Positions 7,671 through 15,450 of a stretch of 64,000 bases of DNA are shown one piece after another. The position numbers were made by a program, and so were the translations under genes. The DNA is taken from positions 2,524,694 to 2,588,693 of the forward strand of contig NZ_KB913013.1 of the NCBI RefSeq assembly GCF_000383955.1. The letters run 5' to 3'. The notes beneath the pieces were generated by a model. The model was not told the DNA's origin. It saw nothing but the letters and a program-made list of their open reading frames with translations, and did no database searches. The stretch comes from Rudanella lutea DSM 19387. Lineage in GTDB: Bacteria; Bacteroidota; Bacteroidia; Cytophagales; Spirosomataceae. The number at the start of each line of letters is the position of its first letter. Position 1 is the stretch's first letter.

Positions 7671-8672
7671 ATGAAAATCTCCCAGGAAGTAAAGGTAGGG
7701 ATCCTTGCGGTTGTTGCTCTGGCAATGTTTTACTTTGGATTCCAGTATTTAAAAGGTTCCGATTTTTTCTCTTCTGATAATCACTACCGCGTCATCTACG
7801 ACAATGTAGATGGCCTCACGGCGTCGAATGCCGTTACGCTCAACGGCTTGGCCGTAGGCCGGGTCAAGCAAATTGAAATCCTTCAGGATCAGGGCAACAA
7901 GCTGATGGTTACGGTTGCCATTCAGAAACGAATTCAGATTGCCAAAGGCACGCGGGCTATTCTGGCCGACGGTGGGCTTTTGGGTGGCAAGGTGATTCAG
8001 TTGCAGATTCCGGCCCAAAACGGCCCTCTCGAAAACGAAGGAATGCTCGTAGCTGCCAAAGAGCAAGGCTTGCAGGCACTCATCCGCGAAAAAACGCTCC
8101 CCGTACTGAACAACGTTGACTCGCTCACCCGCAACCTCAACGTGATTGTGAAGTCGTTTGATCAGACCGGGGCCGCCCTCAACGCTACCCTGGCCAGTGC
8201 CAACCGCGTAACCGGCACCCTCGATCTGACCGTTCAGGAAAACCGGGCCGCTCTGCGTACTACCCTCGGCAACGTAAACCGGCTTTCGGCTTCGCTCATC
8301 GAAACAGAGCGTCAACTGAAACCCATTCTGGCCAAGGTCGACAACGTGGCCGACTCGCTGCGGGTGCTTGAGCTGCGGGCTACGCTCGCCAACGCCAACC
8401 GCACCGTCGATAATTTGCAGAAACTGCTGGCTGGTGTGCAGCAGGGCAAAGGCTCGCTCGGTAAGCTCACCTCCGACGAGGCTCTGTACACCAACGTAAA
8501 CGCCACCACGGCCAGCCTCGAAAAGCTCCTCACCGACCTACGCGAGAACCCCAAACGGTACGTACATTTCTCTCTGTTTGGGCGTAAAGACAAAACGCAG
8601 CCTGCCCGGCCCGGTTCGGTCACGACCACCACGGTGATTACTACCCGCGCCGACTCGACCCAGCAACCGTAG
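7671..8672 (+). CDS. MCE/MlaD family lipid-transport protein
   Basis: A 333-residue protein with one N-terminal membrane anchor (residues about 8-26, VGILAVVALAMFYFGFQYL) and an MCE domain at about 38-115 (VIYDNVDGLTASNAVTLNGL, ILADGGLLGGKVIQL). The rest is a long helical region with repeated Asn/Ala heptads (LNATLASANRVTGTLDLTV) as in MlaD/PqiB-like proteins that form hexameric lipid channels spanning the periplasm. It probably takes part in phospholipid traffic between the two membranes. The usual ABC partners MlaE and MlaF are not adjacent. It lies downstream of the amidase but has its own promoter. Confidence 0.88.
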   Translation: MKISQEVKVGILAVVALAMFYFGFQYLKGSDFFSSDNHYRVIYDNVDGLTASNAVTLNGLAVGRVKQIEILQDQGNKLMVTVAIQKRIQIAKGTRAILADGGLLGGKVIQLQIPAQNGPLENEGMLVAAKEQGLQALIREKTLPVLNNVDSLTRNLNVIVKSFDQTGAALNATLASANRVTGTLDLTVQENRAALRTTLGNVNRLSASLIETERQLKPILAKVDNVADSLRVLELRATLANANRTVDNLQKLLAGVQQGKGSLGKLTSDEALYTNVNATTASLEKLLTDLRENPKRYVHFSLFGRKDKTQPARPGSVTTTTVITTRADSTQQP

Positions 8673-8738
8673 GGGCTAACAGGTTGACTTTTAGCCTATC
8701 GCTGCGTAATTTCCCAAAAACAAACTCGGCCAACCGGT

Positions 8739-9320
8739 ATGGTAGTTGCAGAAAAACAAAGTGTCAGCGCCGAAGAGTACCTGACCGCCGAACGGCAGGC
8801 ACTCGAAAAGAGTGAGTTTTTGGACGGAGAAATTATTCCAATAGCTGGCGCAACCCGTAATCACAATCGAATCCGCGACAATGTAAATGGTAAGGTAATC
8901 CAGCATCTGGAAGAAGCCACTTGCCAATCGTTTTCATCCGACATGCGGGTGCACCTGCCCGAATCGGGCCTGTACGCTTACCCGGATATCGTGATTGTGT
9001 GCGGGGAGCCCCAGCTCATGCCCGATCAGTTTGATAACTTGCTCAATCCTACGGTGCTACTGGAAGTGATGTCGGAAGGCACCGAAGATTACGACCGGGG
9101 CCGCAAATTTCACCGGTACCGAGGCATTCCGTCGTTGCGCGAGTATATCCTCATCGACTCTTTGCGGGTGGGCGTAGAGGTCTGGACAAAGAGCGAACGG
9201 GGGCAGTGGACCTTGATTGAAGAAACCACCGACCCCGCCGGGCAATTCACCATTCAATCCATCGGGCTCACGGTTACGCTCAGGCAAGCCTACGCCCGCA
9301 CCATTGATCTGATTCCCTGA
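8739..9320 (+). CDS. Uma2 family endonuclease-like protein
   Basis: A 193-residue protein of the Uma2 (DUF820) family, which has a PD-(D/E)xK nuclease fold and is widespread in Spirosoma-like and cyanobacterial genomes. Visible family features are the opening SAEEYLTAERQALEKSEFLDG, Asp83 in YPDIVIV, Glu109 in LLEVMSE and Lys123 in GRKFHRY, which together fit the nuclease active site. No partner gene for a defence module is adjacent. The biological role of the family is unsettled; mobile or selfish spread has been suggested because of its high copy number. Confidence 0.85.
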   Translation: MVVAEKQSVSAEEYLTAERQALEKSEFLDGEIIPIAGATRNHNRIRDNVNGKVIQHLEEATCQSFSSDMRVHLPESGLYAYPDIVIVCGEPQLMPDQFDNLLNPTVLLEVMSEGTEDYDRGRKFHRYRGIPSLREYILIDSLRVGVEVWTKSERGQWTLIEETTDPAGQFTIQSIGLTVTLRQAYARTIDLIP

Positions 9321-9468
9321 AATATCGTCGGCCCGCCCGAAGAGGCAGCCTTTAACTCGCCCGGACTTCCCGCTTGCTAACACACCGGCAAGCGCGAGGC
9401 CCGGGCGATGTGGTAACAACCGCTTTATGTCGTAGGTTTATGCAATACAACAAACCATTCGACAGTAC

Positions 9469-11130
9469 ATGGCGAATACCTTTCAACACTTCATCGACGA
9501 CCTTCAGACCCGCACCGCCCAAACCCAACTCGGCGGTGGCCCCAAAAAAATTGACGATCAGCACCGTAAAGGCAAACTAACCGCCCGCGAACGCATCTCG
9601 TACCTGACCGACCCCGACCGCCCGTTTGTTGAAATCGGCCTGTTTGTGGGCGAGGGCATGTACCCCGAACATGGCGGCTGCCCATCGGGTGGGGTGGTTA
9701 CGGGCATCGGATACATTTCGGGCCAACAGTGCATGATTGTGGCCAACGACGCGACCGTGAAAGCCGGCGCCTGGTTTCCGATAACAGCCAAGAAAAACCT
9801 CCGCGCCCAGGAAATCGCTATTGAAAACCGCCTGCCCATTGTGTACCTCGTCGACAGTGCGGGCGTGTACCTCCCCTTGCAGGACGAAGTATTTGCCGAC
9901 AAAGAACATTTCGGGCGCACGTTTCGGAACAACGCCAAACTCTCGGCCATGGGCGTGTTGCAGGTAGCCGCTATCATGGGCAGTTGCGTGGCCGGGGGCG
10001 CGTACCTGCCCATCATGTCCGACGAAGCCCTCATTGTGGAAGGCACGGGTAGTATCTACCTCGCGGGTCCGTATCTGGTTAAGGCAAGTATCGGCGAAGA
10101 CGTCGACTCCGAAACCCTGGGCGGAGCCGTAACCCATACCGATATTTCGGGCGTAGTAGACAACCGTTACCCCGATGATCAGAGCTGTCTCGACGCCATC
10201 AAGCGCATTTTCGGACGCATGGGCACACCCGCCAACGCCGGATTCAGCCGGGTGACTCCCGCCCTGCCCGCCAAAAATCCCGCCGAGATTTACGAGCTAC
10301 TCCCCACCGACCGCGTGAAGCCCTACGATATGCGCGAGATTCTGGAGCGGCTTGTAGACAACTCGGAGTTTGATGAGTACAAGCCGACCTATGGGCAGTC
10401 GTTGTTGTGCGGGTACGCCCGTATCGACGGCTGGGCGGTGGGCATTGTGGCCAATCAGCGCAAAGTAGTAAAGGCAAAAGGCAAAACCGGCGCGGGCTCG
10501 TCGGGCCCCGGAGCGCCGGCCGCCGGAACGCCGGCCGCTGAGTTGCAAATGGGCGGAGTTATCTACGGCGATGCCGCCGACAAGGCTGCCCGGTTTATCA
10601 TGGTGTGCAACCAGAAACGCCTGCCCTTGGTGTTTGTTCAGGACGTAACGGGCTTCATGGTTGGGAGCCGGGCCGAGCAGAGCGGTATCATTAAAGACGG
10701 TGCCAAGATGGTCAATGCCATGGCCAACTCGGTAGTACCCAAATTCACGGTGGTGGTGGGCAACTCCTACGGCGCGGGCAACTACGCCATGTGTGGCCGC
10801 GCCTACGACCCACGCCTGATGGTAGCCTGGCCCACAGCCCAAATGGCCGTGATGAGCGGGGCATCGGCCGCAAAAACCCTGTTGCAGATTCAGGTGGCTA
10901 CCCAGAAAGCGAAAGGGCAACCCATGACGCAGGAAGAGGAGCAGGCCCAACTCCGTAAAATCACCGATCAGTACAACGCGCAACTGTCGCCGTACTACGC
11001 AGCTGCCCGGCTTTGGGTCGACGCGGTCATCGACCCGCTTCAGACCCGGACGGTTCTATCGGAGGGAATTGCTGCCGCCAACCACGCGCCCATTGAGCGG
11101 TCTTTCTCAGTCGGCGTTATTCAGACGTAG
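9469..11130 (+). CDS. Acyl-CoA carboxylase, carboxyltransferase (beta) subunit
   Basis: A 553-residue biotin-dependent carboxyltransferase subunit of the methylcrotonyl/propionyl-CoA carboxylase family, transferring the carboxyl group from carboxybiotin to an acyl-CoA. Evidence: GKLTARERISYLTD at the start, oxyanion-hole glycines in SCVAGGAYLPIMSDEAL (first crotonase half) and GNSYGAGNYAMCGRAYDP in the second half. The pattern with HGGCPSGGVVTGIG is closest to methylcrotonyl-CoA carboxylase (leucine breakdown). A Gly/Pro/Ala-rich insert at about residues 340-362 (SSGPGAPAAGTPAAELQ) is unusual. The biotin carboxylase subunit is not in the window. Confidence 0.88.
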   Translation: MANTFQHFIDDLQTRTAQTQLGGGPKKIDDQHRKGKLTARERISYLTDPDRPFVEIGLFVGEGMYPEHGGCPSGGVVTGIGYISGQQCMIVANDATVKAGAWFPITAKKNLRAQEIAIENRLPIVYLVDSAGVYLPLQDEVFADKEHFGRTFRNNAKLSAMGVLQVAAIMGSCVAGGAYLPIMSDEALIVEGTGSIYLAGPYLVKASIGEDVDSETLGGAVTHTDISGVVDNRYPDDQSCLDAIKRIFGRMGTPANAGFSRVTPALPAKNPAEIYELLPTDRVKPYDMREILERLVDNSEFDEYKPTYGQSLLCGYARIDGWAVGIVANQRKVVKAKGKTGAGSSGPGAPAAGTPAAELQMGGVIYGDAADKAARFIMVCNQKRLPLVFVQDVTGFMVGSRAEQSGIIKDGAKMVNAMANSVVPKFTVVVGNSYGAGNYAMCGRAYDPRLMVAWPTAQMAVMSGASAAKTLLQIQVATQKAKGQPMTQEEEQAQLRKITDQYNAQLSPYYAAARLWVDAVIDPLQTRTVLSEGIAAANHAPIERSFSVGVIQT

Positions 11131-11131
11131 C

Positions 11132-11353
11132 TTACTTCCCCCCGCACTCGCCATTGCTCACTACCCGAATACCCGAGCAGGCGGCCATGCAGGCGTTGCC
11201 ATAGGTTTTACCATCACAGCCGCAAACGGGATCGTATTGTTGCGTGCAAAAACAGTCGGGGTTAACCCGGGCCACACAGTCGGCCTGAACGTCCTCGGTT
11301 TTCTCGCAGCTTAACAAACCGGCCAAAAGCACAATGGTCAAAAAAGCTTTCAT
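11132..11353 (-). CDS. Kazal-domain lipoprotein (protease inhibitor-like)
   Basis: A 73-residue secreted protein. The N-terminus [16 protein letters not shown] is a lipoprotein signal peptide with the lipobox Cys at residue 16. The mature part carries eight further cysteines and the core [13 protein letters not shown], the hallmark of Kazal-type serine protease inhibitor domains. It should be anchored to a membrane, facing the periplasm or outside, and could inhibit serine proteases, though many bacterial Kazal-like lipoproteins are not tested. It is convergent with the carboxylase gene, only one base apart at the stops. Confidence 0.85.
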   Translation of the reverse strand: MKAFLTIVLLAGLLSCEKTEDVQADCVARVNPDCFCTQQYDPVCGCDGKTYGNACMAACSGIRVVSNGECGGK

Positions 11354-11363
11354 GGAATACGTG

Positions 11364-11441
11364 AATGTACAATGTAAAATGAGTCATGAATAATTGGTTT
11401 ACCTACTGATAACCAACCATTTCATTGTACATTTTACATTG
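11364..11441. repeat. Imperfect low-complexity inverted repeat
   Basis: aatgtacaatgtaaaatga at 11364-11382 faces tcattgtacattttacatt at 11422-11440 with a few mismatches, and aattggttt/aaccaacca lies nearer the centre. Built of short tgtac/atgta tokens, it resembles the repeat between nuoJ and nuoK. It lies in the leader of the Kazal gene. Confidence 0.55.
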
Positions 11442-11506
11442 TTCGTTATACATTAATTCGGCCTGACTACTTATCTGTTTAAGAACTAGTACAGCCTCTC
11501 AAACAG

Positions 11507-11543
11507 AGACCCCATTCTGACCGAAACGGTTGGAATGGGGTCT
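11507..11543 (-). terminator. Hairpin after the DUF1338 gene
   Basis: agaccccattc (11507-11517) pairs perfectly with gaatggggtct (11533-11543); the loop itself can pair (accg/cggt). It lies 26 bases past the stop of the minus-strand DUF1338 gene. T-rich bases occur on both sides, so direction is uncertain. Confidence 0.6.
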
Positions 11544-11568
11544 TCTCATTTTTGTAAATTATGAGTCT

Positions 11569-12492
11569 CTACCGCCCGGTTTGGGTAGTGAAGGTACTCT
11601 CGAAAATCTTGTCGGCATTGCCCGCTTCAAAGCCTTCACGCCGATGCTGCCGACCAATCTGACTCGCTGGCAAACCGGCAAATTCGGGCAATACCCGCCG
11701 GTCGGCAAACTCCACGTACGAACCCGCAATACGGAGCGTTTGGCCATTGGCAAACTCGGCATCGATCATCTGCGCCACTGTCGACGCCTGACGCAAACCA
11801 CCATCGGGGCTAATTTTGATCACTCCCCCCGCCGAATTGAGCTTGAACTCGCGGCTTTTCAGAAACTCCACAAACTCGTCGATGGTGTTATAACCCGGTT
11901 CGAGGTTGTGTACGCTGATGGTGAAGTGGTTGAGGTAATACCGGTTGTAAATCACCCAGGCGGCATACTCGCTTTCGGCGAGTAGCGTCTGGTAATCGTC
12001 TACAGTGGGCATTTCCCAGAGTGGCTGGTGCAGAAACGCATCCACAGCCACGGCATCGTCCAGGTCAAGTGCATCAACGGGGTCGCTCGTCACCTGATCG
12101 GTGTACTTGTGAATGATCTGCTGCGCTTTTTCCGACAGTTCGTGCACGCGCAGCTCACTGACAAAAATACGGGGCAGATTTTCGGTGCCTGCCGGTGGGG
12201 CATACCAGTAGGCCGACAGTTTTTTCTCGGTGAAATTGTACGCGTCGCGTTTCTGGTAGCCGTAATGGGTAAATATCTTCTCGAACGAAGCGATACCGAG
12301 GTTGGGTACGCCCATGGTTCGGAAGGCGATATGGTCATTTTCGATCTCGTCGGCCGAATCGATAATTTCCTCATCGATCATGGCGTCGATAATTCCGCTT
12401 ACATCGGGAACCCGCTCCCGATACCGGCGCATCAGGCCATCGAGAACTGCGTGGAGGGTGTCAATCTTATTTGATGAAGTTGTCATACGCAT
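11569..12492 (-). CDS. DUF1338 / HglS-like 2-oxoadipate dioxygenase family protein
   Basis: A 307-residue member of the DUF1338 (YdcJ/HglS) family. Characterised members are Fe(II) enzymes with a VOC-like fold that convert 2-oxoadipate to 2-hydroxyglutarate in lysine breakdown. The likely metal ligands are present: His54 in ENDHIAFRT, His189 in NHFTISVHNL and Glu261 in GSYVEFADR. The open frame runs back to a TTG at 12507, but ATG 12492 (MRMTTSS) or 12486 are better starts. It is last in a seven-gene minus-strand run. Whether the substrate is 2-oxoadipate cannot be read from the sequence. Confidence 0.82.
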   Translation of the reverse strand: MRMTTSSNKIDTLHAVLDGLMRRYRERVPDVSGIIDAMIDEEIIDSADEIENDHIAFRTMGVPNLGIASFEKIFTHYGYQKRDAYNFTEKKLSAYWYAPPAGTENLPRIFVSELRVHELSEKAQQIIHKYTDQVTSDPVDALDLDDAVAVDAFLHQPLWEMPTVDDYQTLLAESEYAAWVIYNRYYLNHFTISVHNLEPGYNTIDEFVEFLKSREFKLNSAGGVIKISPDGGLRQASTVAQMIDAEFANGQTLRIAGSYVEFADRRVLPEFAGLPASQIGRQHRREGFEAGNADKIFESTFTTQTGR

Positions 12493-12537
12493 TGTATGGT
12501 TTAGCAAAAAACAAAGGTCGAATTTTTGGGCAAATGG

Positions 12538-13275
12538 TCAATGCCAAACGCTACGGGCCCACAGCACATCGCGTCCGTCGGACTCCTGCACGAGCCGGTG
12601 TAACCCTATCCCATCGGTGAGCCAGGTATGCACCGCCAGCTCATCGTGCAAATGGCTCTCGGCCTTGAAAAACAGATCCAGTTCGTACAGGTGCTTTTGG
12701 CGCAGAGATTCCTCCGGCATCGACTCCAGTAACGCCTGCACGTAACTCACATTGTTGGTGTGCTGATTTACGTCCAGGTCGTACCAGCCAATAAGCCGGT
12801 TATGCACCTGAGCAGGCGTTTCGGGCGGAGAAAAATCGGGTTTTAAAGGCAATGCCGGGAGCGGGTCGGCCACGGCGGGCGGATGCAACCGACGGATAAA
12901 CTCAGGCAGGGGCACCATAACCCGCCGTTCAACCGCAAACGTAACCCATGTACTGGCCGCTTCGGCCAGCAACTCCCCCGACGCACTCACCACCTTGAAA
13001 TCGCGGTAGATAAAGTATTTCTCAACCCGGGTCGGGTACGTCGATACGATGCAGGTTTCGCCATACGCCGGGTATCGGTGTACTGTCAGCCGGAACCGCA
13101 TGAGCATCCAGCCGAGGCCATGCCCAGCCAGGTCGGCCATGCCAATACCATAATCGAGCGCATTCCGATTGGCCGACTCCTGCATCCAGTTCATGAGGGT
13201 GGGCAGGGTCAATCGGCCAGTAGCGTCGGCTTCGTAGCCGCGTACGGTGTAGGTATCTGTCTGGATAAAAGCCAT
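12538..13275 (-). CDS. Acyl-ACP thioesterase (FatA/FatB-like)
   Basis: A 245-residue protein with two hotdog folds, length typical of bacterial acyl-ACP thioesterases that release free fatty acids from acyl carrier protein. The first hotdog begins MAFIQTDTYTVRGYEADATG; the second contains GWYDLDVNQHTNNVSYV, where Asp168, Asn170 and His172 match the catalytic Asp-x-Asn-x-His of plant FatB. The substrate-binding helix LMNWMQESANRNALDYGIG is clear. Its start lies 67 bases inside the upstream alpha/beta hydrolase gene, an unusually long overlap that suggests coupled translation. Confidence 0.88.
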   Translation of the reverse strand: MAFIQTDTYTVRGYEADATGRLTLPTLMNWMQESANRNALDYGIGMADLAGHGLGWMLMRFRLTVHRYPAYGETCIVSTYPTRVEKYFIYRDFKVVSASGELLAEAASTWVTFAVERRVMVPLPEFIRRLHPPAVADPLPALPLKPDFSPPETPAQVHNRLIGWYDLDVNQHTNNVSYVQALLESMPEESLRQKHLYELDLFFKAESHLHDELAVHTWLTDGIGLHRLVQESDGRDVLWARSVWH

Positions 13276-14021
13276 GCCGCAAAGGTACCGAGTATGTCGG
13301 CTACCTCCACCGGTTTTTCGAGGGGCAACACGTGAGCCGCCCCGCTGAGTAGGGTGAGCCGGGCCTGTGGCAACACCCGCAACAGGGTTTCCTGCATGAG
13401 CTGGCGGGTAATGTGTTCGTCGTCGGCCCCGAGTACAATCTGCACGGGTAGCGTTATGCGGCCAGCCCGGTCTTCCAGATTTTCCCGGCTTCCGTGCGTC
13501 AGCCAGGCTTGCCAGGCCGCGTCGGAGCTGCGCAGGTCGTCGGCTACAATCTGCTCCTGAGCCGCTTCGCTTAACGGGGCCGACGTGATATTCTGCCGGG
13601 TTTGTTCGGCGGCCGACCGCTGCCCGTGGGTGGTGAGCAGCCGCTGCCGTTCATCAGGCTCAATAGGTTCGGGCGATAAGGGCGAGGGAGCCAACAACAC
13701 CAGCCCCAGCAAACCGGCGGGTTGGCGGGCGGCCAGGTTCAACGCCACCTTACCGCTCATCGAGTGTCCCACCACTACAAAAGGCCCCGTTACCGTCTGT
13801 TCGATCAAACTAAGCACATCGTCGGTCATGGCGTCTACCGAATAGTCGCCATCGGGGGCCGTAGCCGAATCGCCAAAACCCCGCAGGTCGGGCGCAATAC
13901 AGCGATACCTACCGGCCAGCGCCGATATGACCCCGGCGTATTCGCGGCCTGAACTGCCAAAGAAATGTAATAAAACAAACGTAGGCTCGCCGTGGCCTTC
14001 AGAGTTGGTGTGGAGTTTCAT
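13209..14021 (-). CDS. Alpha/beta hydrolase
   Basis: A 270-residue soluble alpha/beta hydrolase. The oxyanion-hole region is LLHFFGSSGREY, the nucleophile is Ser87 in VVGHSMSG, with Asp200 (VLGADDE) and His230 (GAAHVLPLEKP) completing the triad. The cap region (residues 115-180) is polar, so the substrate cannot be guessed. It starts three bases after the stop of the GH1-like gene, and its last 67 bases overlap the thioesterase; the C-terminal tail after residue 254 (RQIPTPYAATKPTLLAD) lies wholly in that overlap and looks like an added read-through extension. Confidence 0.85.
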   Translation of the reverse strand: MKLHTNSEGHGEPTFVLLHFFGSSGREYAGVISALAGRYRCIAPDLRGFGDSATAPDGDYSVDAMTDDVLSLIEQTVTGPFVVVGHSMSGKVALNLAARQPAGLLGLVLLAPSPLSPEPIEPDERQRLLTTHGQRSAAEQTRQNITSAPLSEAAQEQIVADDLRSSDAAWQAWLTHGSRENLEDRAGRITLPVQIVLGADDEHITRQLMQETLLRVLPQARLTLLSGAAHVLPLEKPVEVADILGTFAAWLLSRQIPTPYAATKPTLLAD

Positions 14022-14024
14022 ACG

Positions 14025-15359
14025 TTAAACCTGGGTTTTGAGCCGGGCGGGCCGGTCGGTCATTTCAAGCATTTCGCCGTAGGGTACAATCGTAATCTGC
14101 CCGAACTCGTGCAGCAGGTCTTTGTACGCCTGTGCTACGGGACGGGGCTTCCGGTCGAGGGTGTAGAGCCCACAGGCCTGTACGCGCCCGTTCTGCTCGC
14201 CGAGTTGTGTGTCCCAGTCAATTTGGTCGATGAGGCTGTACCACGTAAAACCCAGCACGGGTACACCGTCTTTGCGGATTCGGAGCACATTGATCCACTG
14301 TTTCCAGAGCCACATAGGCGCGTCGGCCTCCTCAAACACGTTGGTTTCGGTATGCATCACCGGCATTCGGTAGCGATCGTAGTATTCTTTTGTGATCTGA
14401 TACCAGCCCAGCACATCCATTGAGAGGTGCATCGACCCGTCGGGTAGCCGGATGCGTTCGTTACGGCCGTAGTAGTCGTTGCCCATGATCTGATAGCCCG
14501 GCGGCTTGCCTTTCATAAACCACTCATATTCCTGGCGGGTCAGGCCGTTATCGAGCAAATACATGGCTACCGTTGCCGACGGCGCGCGGGCATACAGCAA
14601 ATCGAGCGACAAAAACCGGAGTTCGTTTTCGAGCCGGGTAGCGGCCGACGGCGTGGCACACAATTCGTGAATAAACTCGGCGCTTTCGCTCTGCACAATC
14701 ACGCAGTCGTTACGGATACTGGCTATTTGCTGCGTCCCCATAATGCTGGCGGCCACACAATGCTTCAGCGCCGTGACAAAGCCCTGATCGGTTTTGAGCT
14801 GCTCGTTCCAGACGCCGTCTTTGGCACTGATGCGGGCCGTCACGTAAATCTCGTTGACGGGTGTGTAGTACCGCACCCAGGGATACCGCTCGGCCACGGC
14901 CCGGCAGTAATCGGCAAAGTGAATCGGAAACTCCGGATTTTGCAGATTACCCAGCCAGTCGGGTACGCCAAAGTGCATCAGGTCCAGAATGGGCGTAATA
15001 CCCAGCCGCTTGATTTCGGCCATGGCCAGATCGGCAAATTCCCAGTTGAACTTGCCCGGCGCTTCGTGGATTCGGTAGTACGGCAGGCCATACCGCAGCA
15101 CTTTAAGCCCCATTTCCCGAACCAGATTCAGGTCTTCTTTCCATCGCTCATAATGTCCGCACTCGCGCAGTTGATCGCGCCGAACGGTGCCGTTGCCGAT
15201 GGTTGGGTACGAACACTCGATTCCCGTAGCAAACATAAAATTACCGGCATTGCCATCCGGGAAACCGCTGCCGTTATGGCCCGCTGCCCCCCCAAACTGA
15301 TCGCCGTCGTAATTACCGTCGCCGTATTTCTTTTTGATGTGATATAGGAAGTCTTTCAT
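14025..15359 (-). CDS. Glycoside hydrolase, GH1-like (beta-glycosidase family)
   Basis: A 444-residue TIM-barrel glycosidase of clan GH-A, closest to family 1. Evidence: the opening FMFATGIECSYPTIGNG, the acid/base Glu170 in YTPVNEIYV (the family normally has NEP) and the nucleophile Glu338 in PVMHTETNV. WYSLIDQIDW matches the region after strand 8. No signal peptide is present, so it should be cytoplasmic. The central part (residues 215-300) is unlike classic beta-glucosidases. Its place behind the GMC oxidoreductase genes suggests sugar processing. A 43-base repeat-rich spacer separates it from the GMC gene. Confidence 0.8.
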   Translation of the reverse strand: MKDFLYHIKKKYGDGNYDGDQFGGAAGHNGSGFPDGNAGNFMFATGIECSYPTIGNGTVRRDQLRECGHYERWKEDLNLVREMGLKVLRYGLPYYRIHEAPGKFNWEFADLAMAEIKRLGITPILDLMHFGVPDWLGNLQNPEFPIHFADYCRAVAERYPWVRYYTPVNEIYVTARISAKDGVWNEQLKTDQGFVTALKHCVAASIMGTQQIASIRNDCVIVQSESAEFIHELCATPSAATRLENELRFLSLDLLYARAPSATVAMYLLDNGLTRQEYEWFMKGKPPGYQIMGNDYYGRNERIRLPDGSMHLSMDVLGWYQITKEYYDRYRMPVMHTETNVFEEADAPMWLWKQWINVLRIRKDGVPVLGFTWYSLIDQIDWDTQLGEQNGRVQACGLYTLDRKPRPVAQAYKDLLHEFGQITIVPYGEMLEMTDRPARLKTQV

Positions 15360-15372
15360 AGATAATGGGTGA

Positions 15373-15450
15373 AAGAGCGAAAGAGTGAATGAGTCTCAGT
15401 ACTTAGTGAAAGAGTGTGGGAGTGCCGCGCTCTTTCACTCTTTCACTCTT
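15373..15450. repeat. Inverted repeat of gtgaaagagt units overlapping the GMC gene end
   Basis: 15373-15389 and 15434-15450 are inverted copies of 17 bases with one mismatch, and a further copy of gtgaaagagt lies between. The right arm lies within the 3' end of the GMC gene and encodes its last residues (KSERVKER). Confidence 0.6.

Noticed and set aside
8739-9320. Uma2 protein as part of a defence system
   Set aside because: No second defence component is adjacent; the neighbours are lipid transport and metabolism genes.
9358-9409. Hairpin tcgcccgg...cccgggcga with inner gcttgc/gcaagc as a terminator
   Set aside because: Stem is plausible, but there is no T run on either strand and pairing is interrupted; not supported enough to list as a feature.
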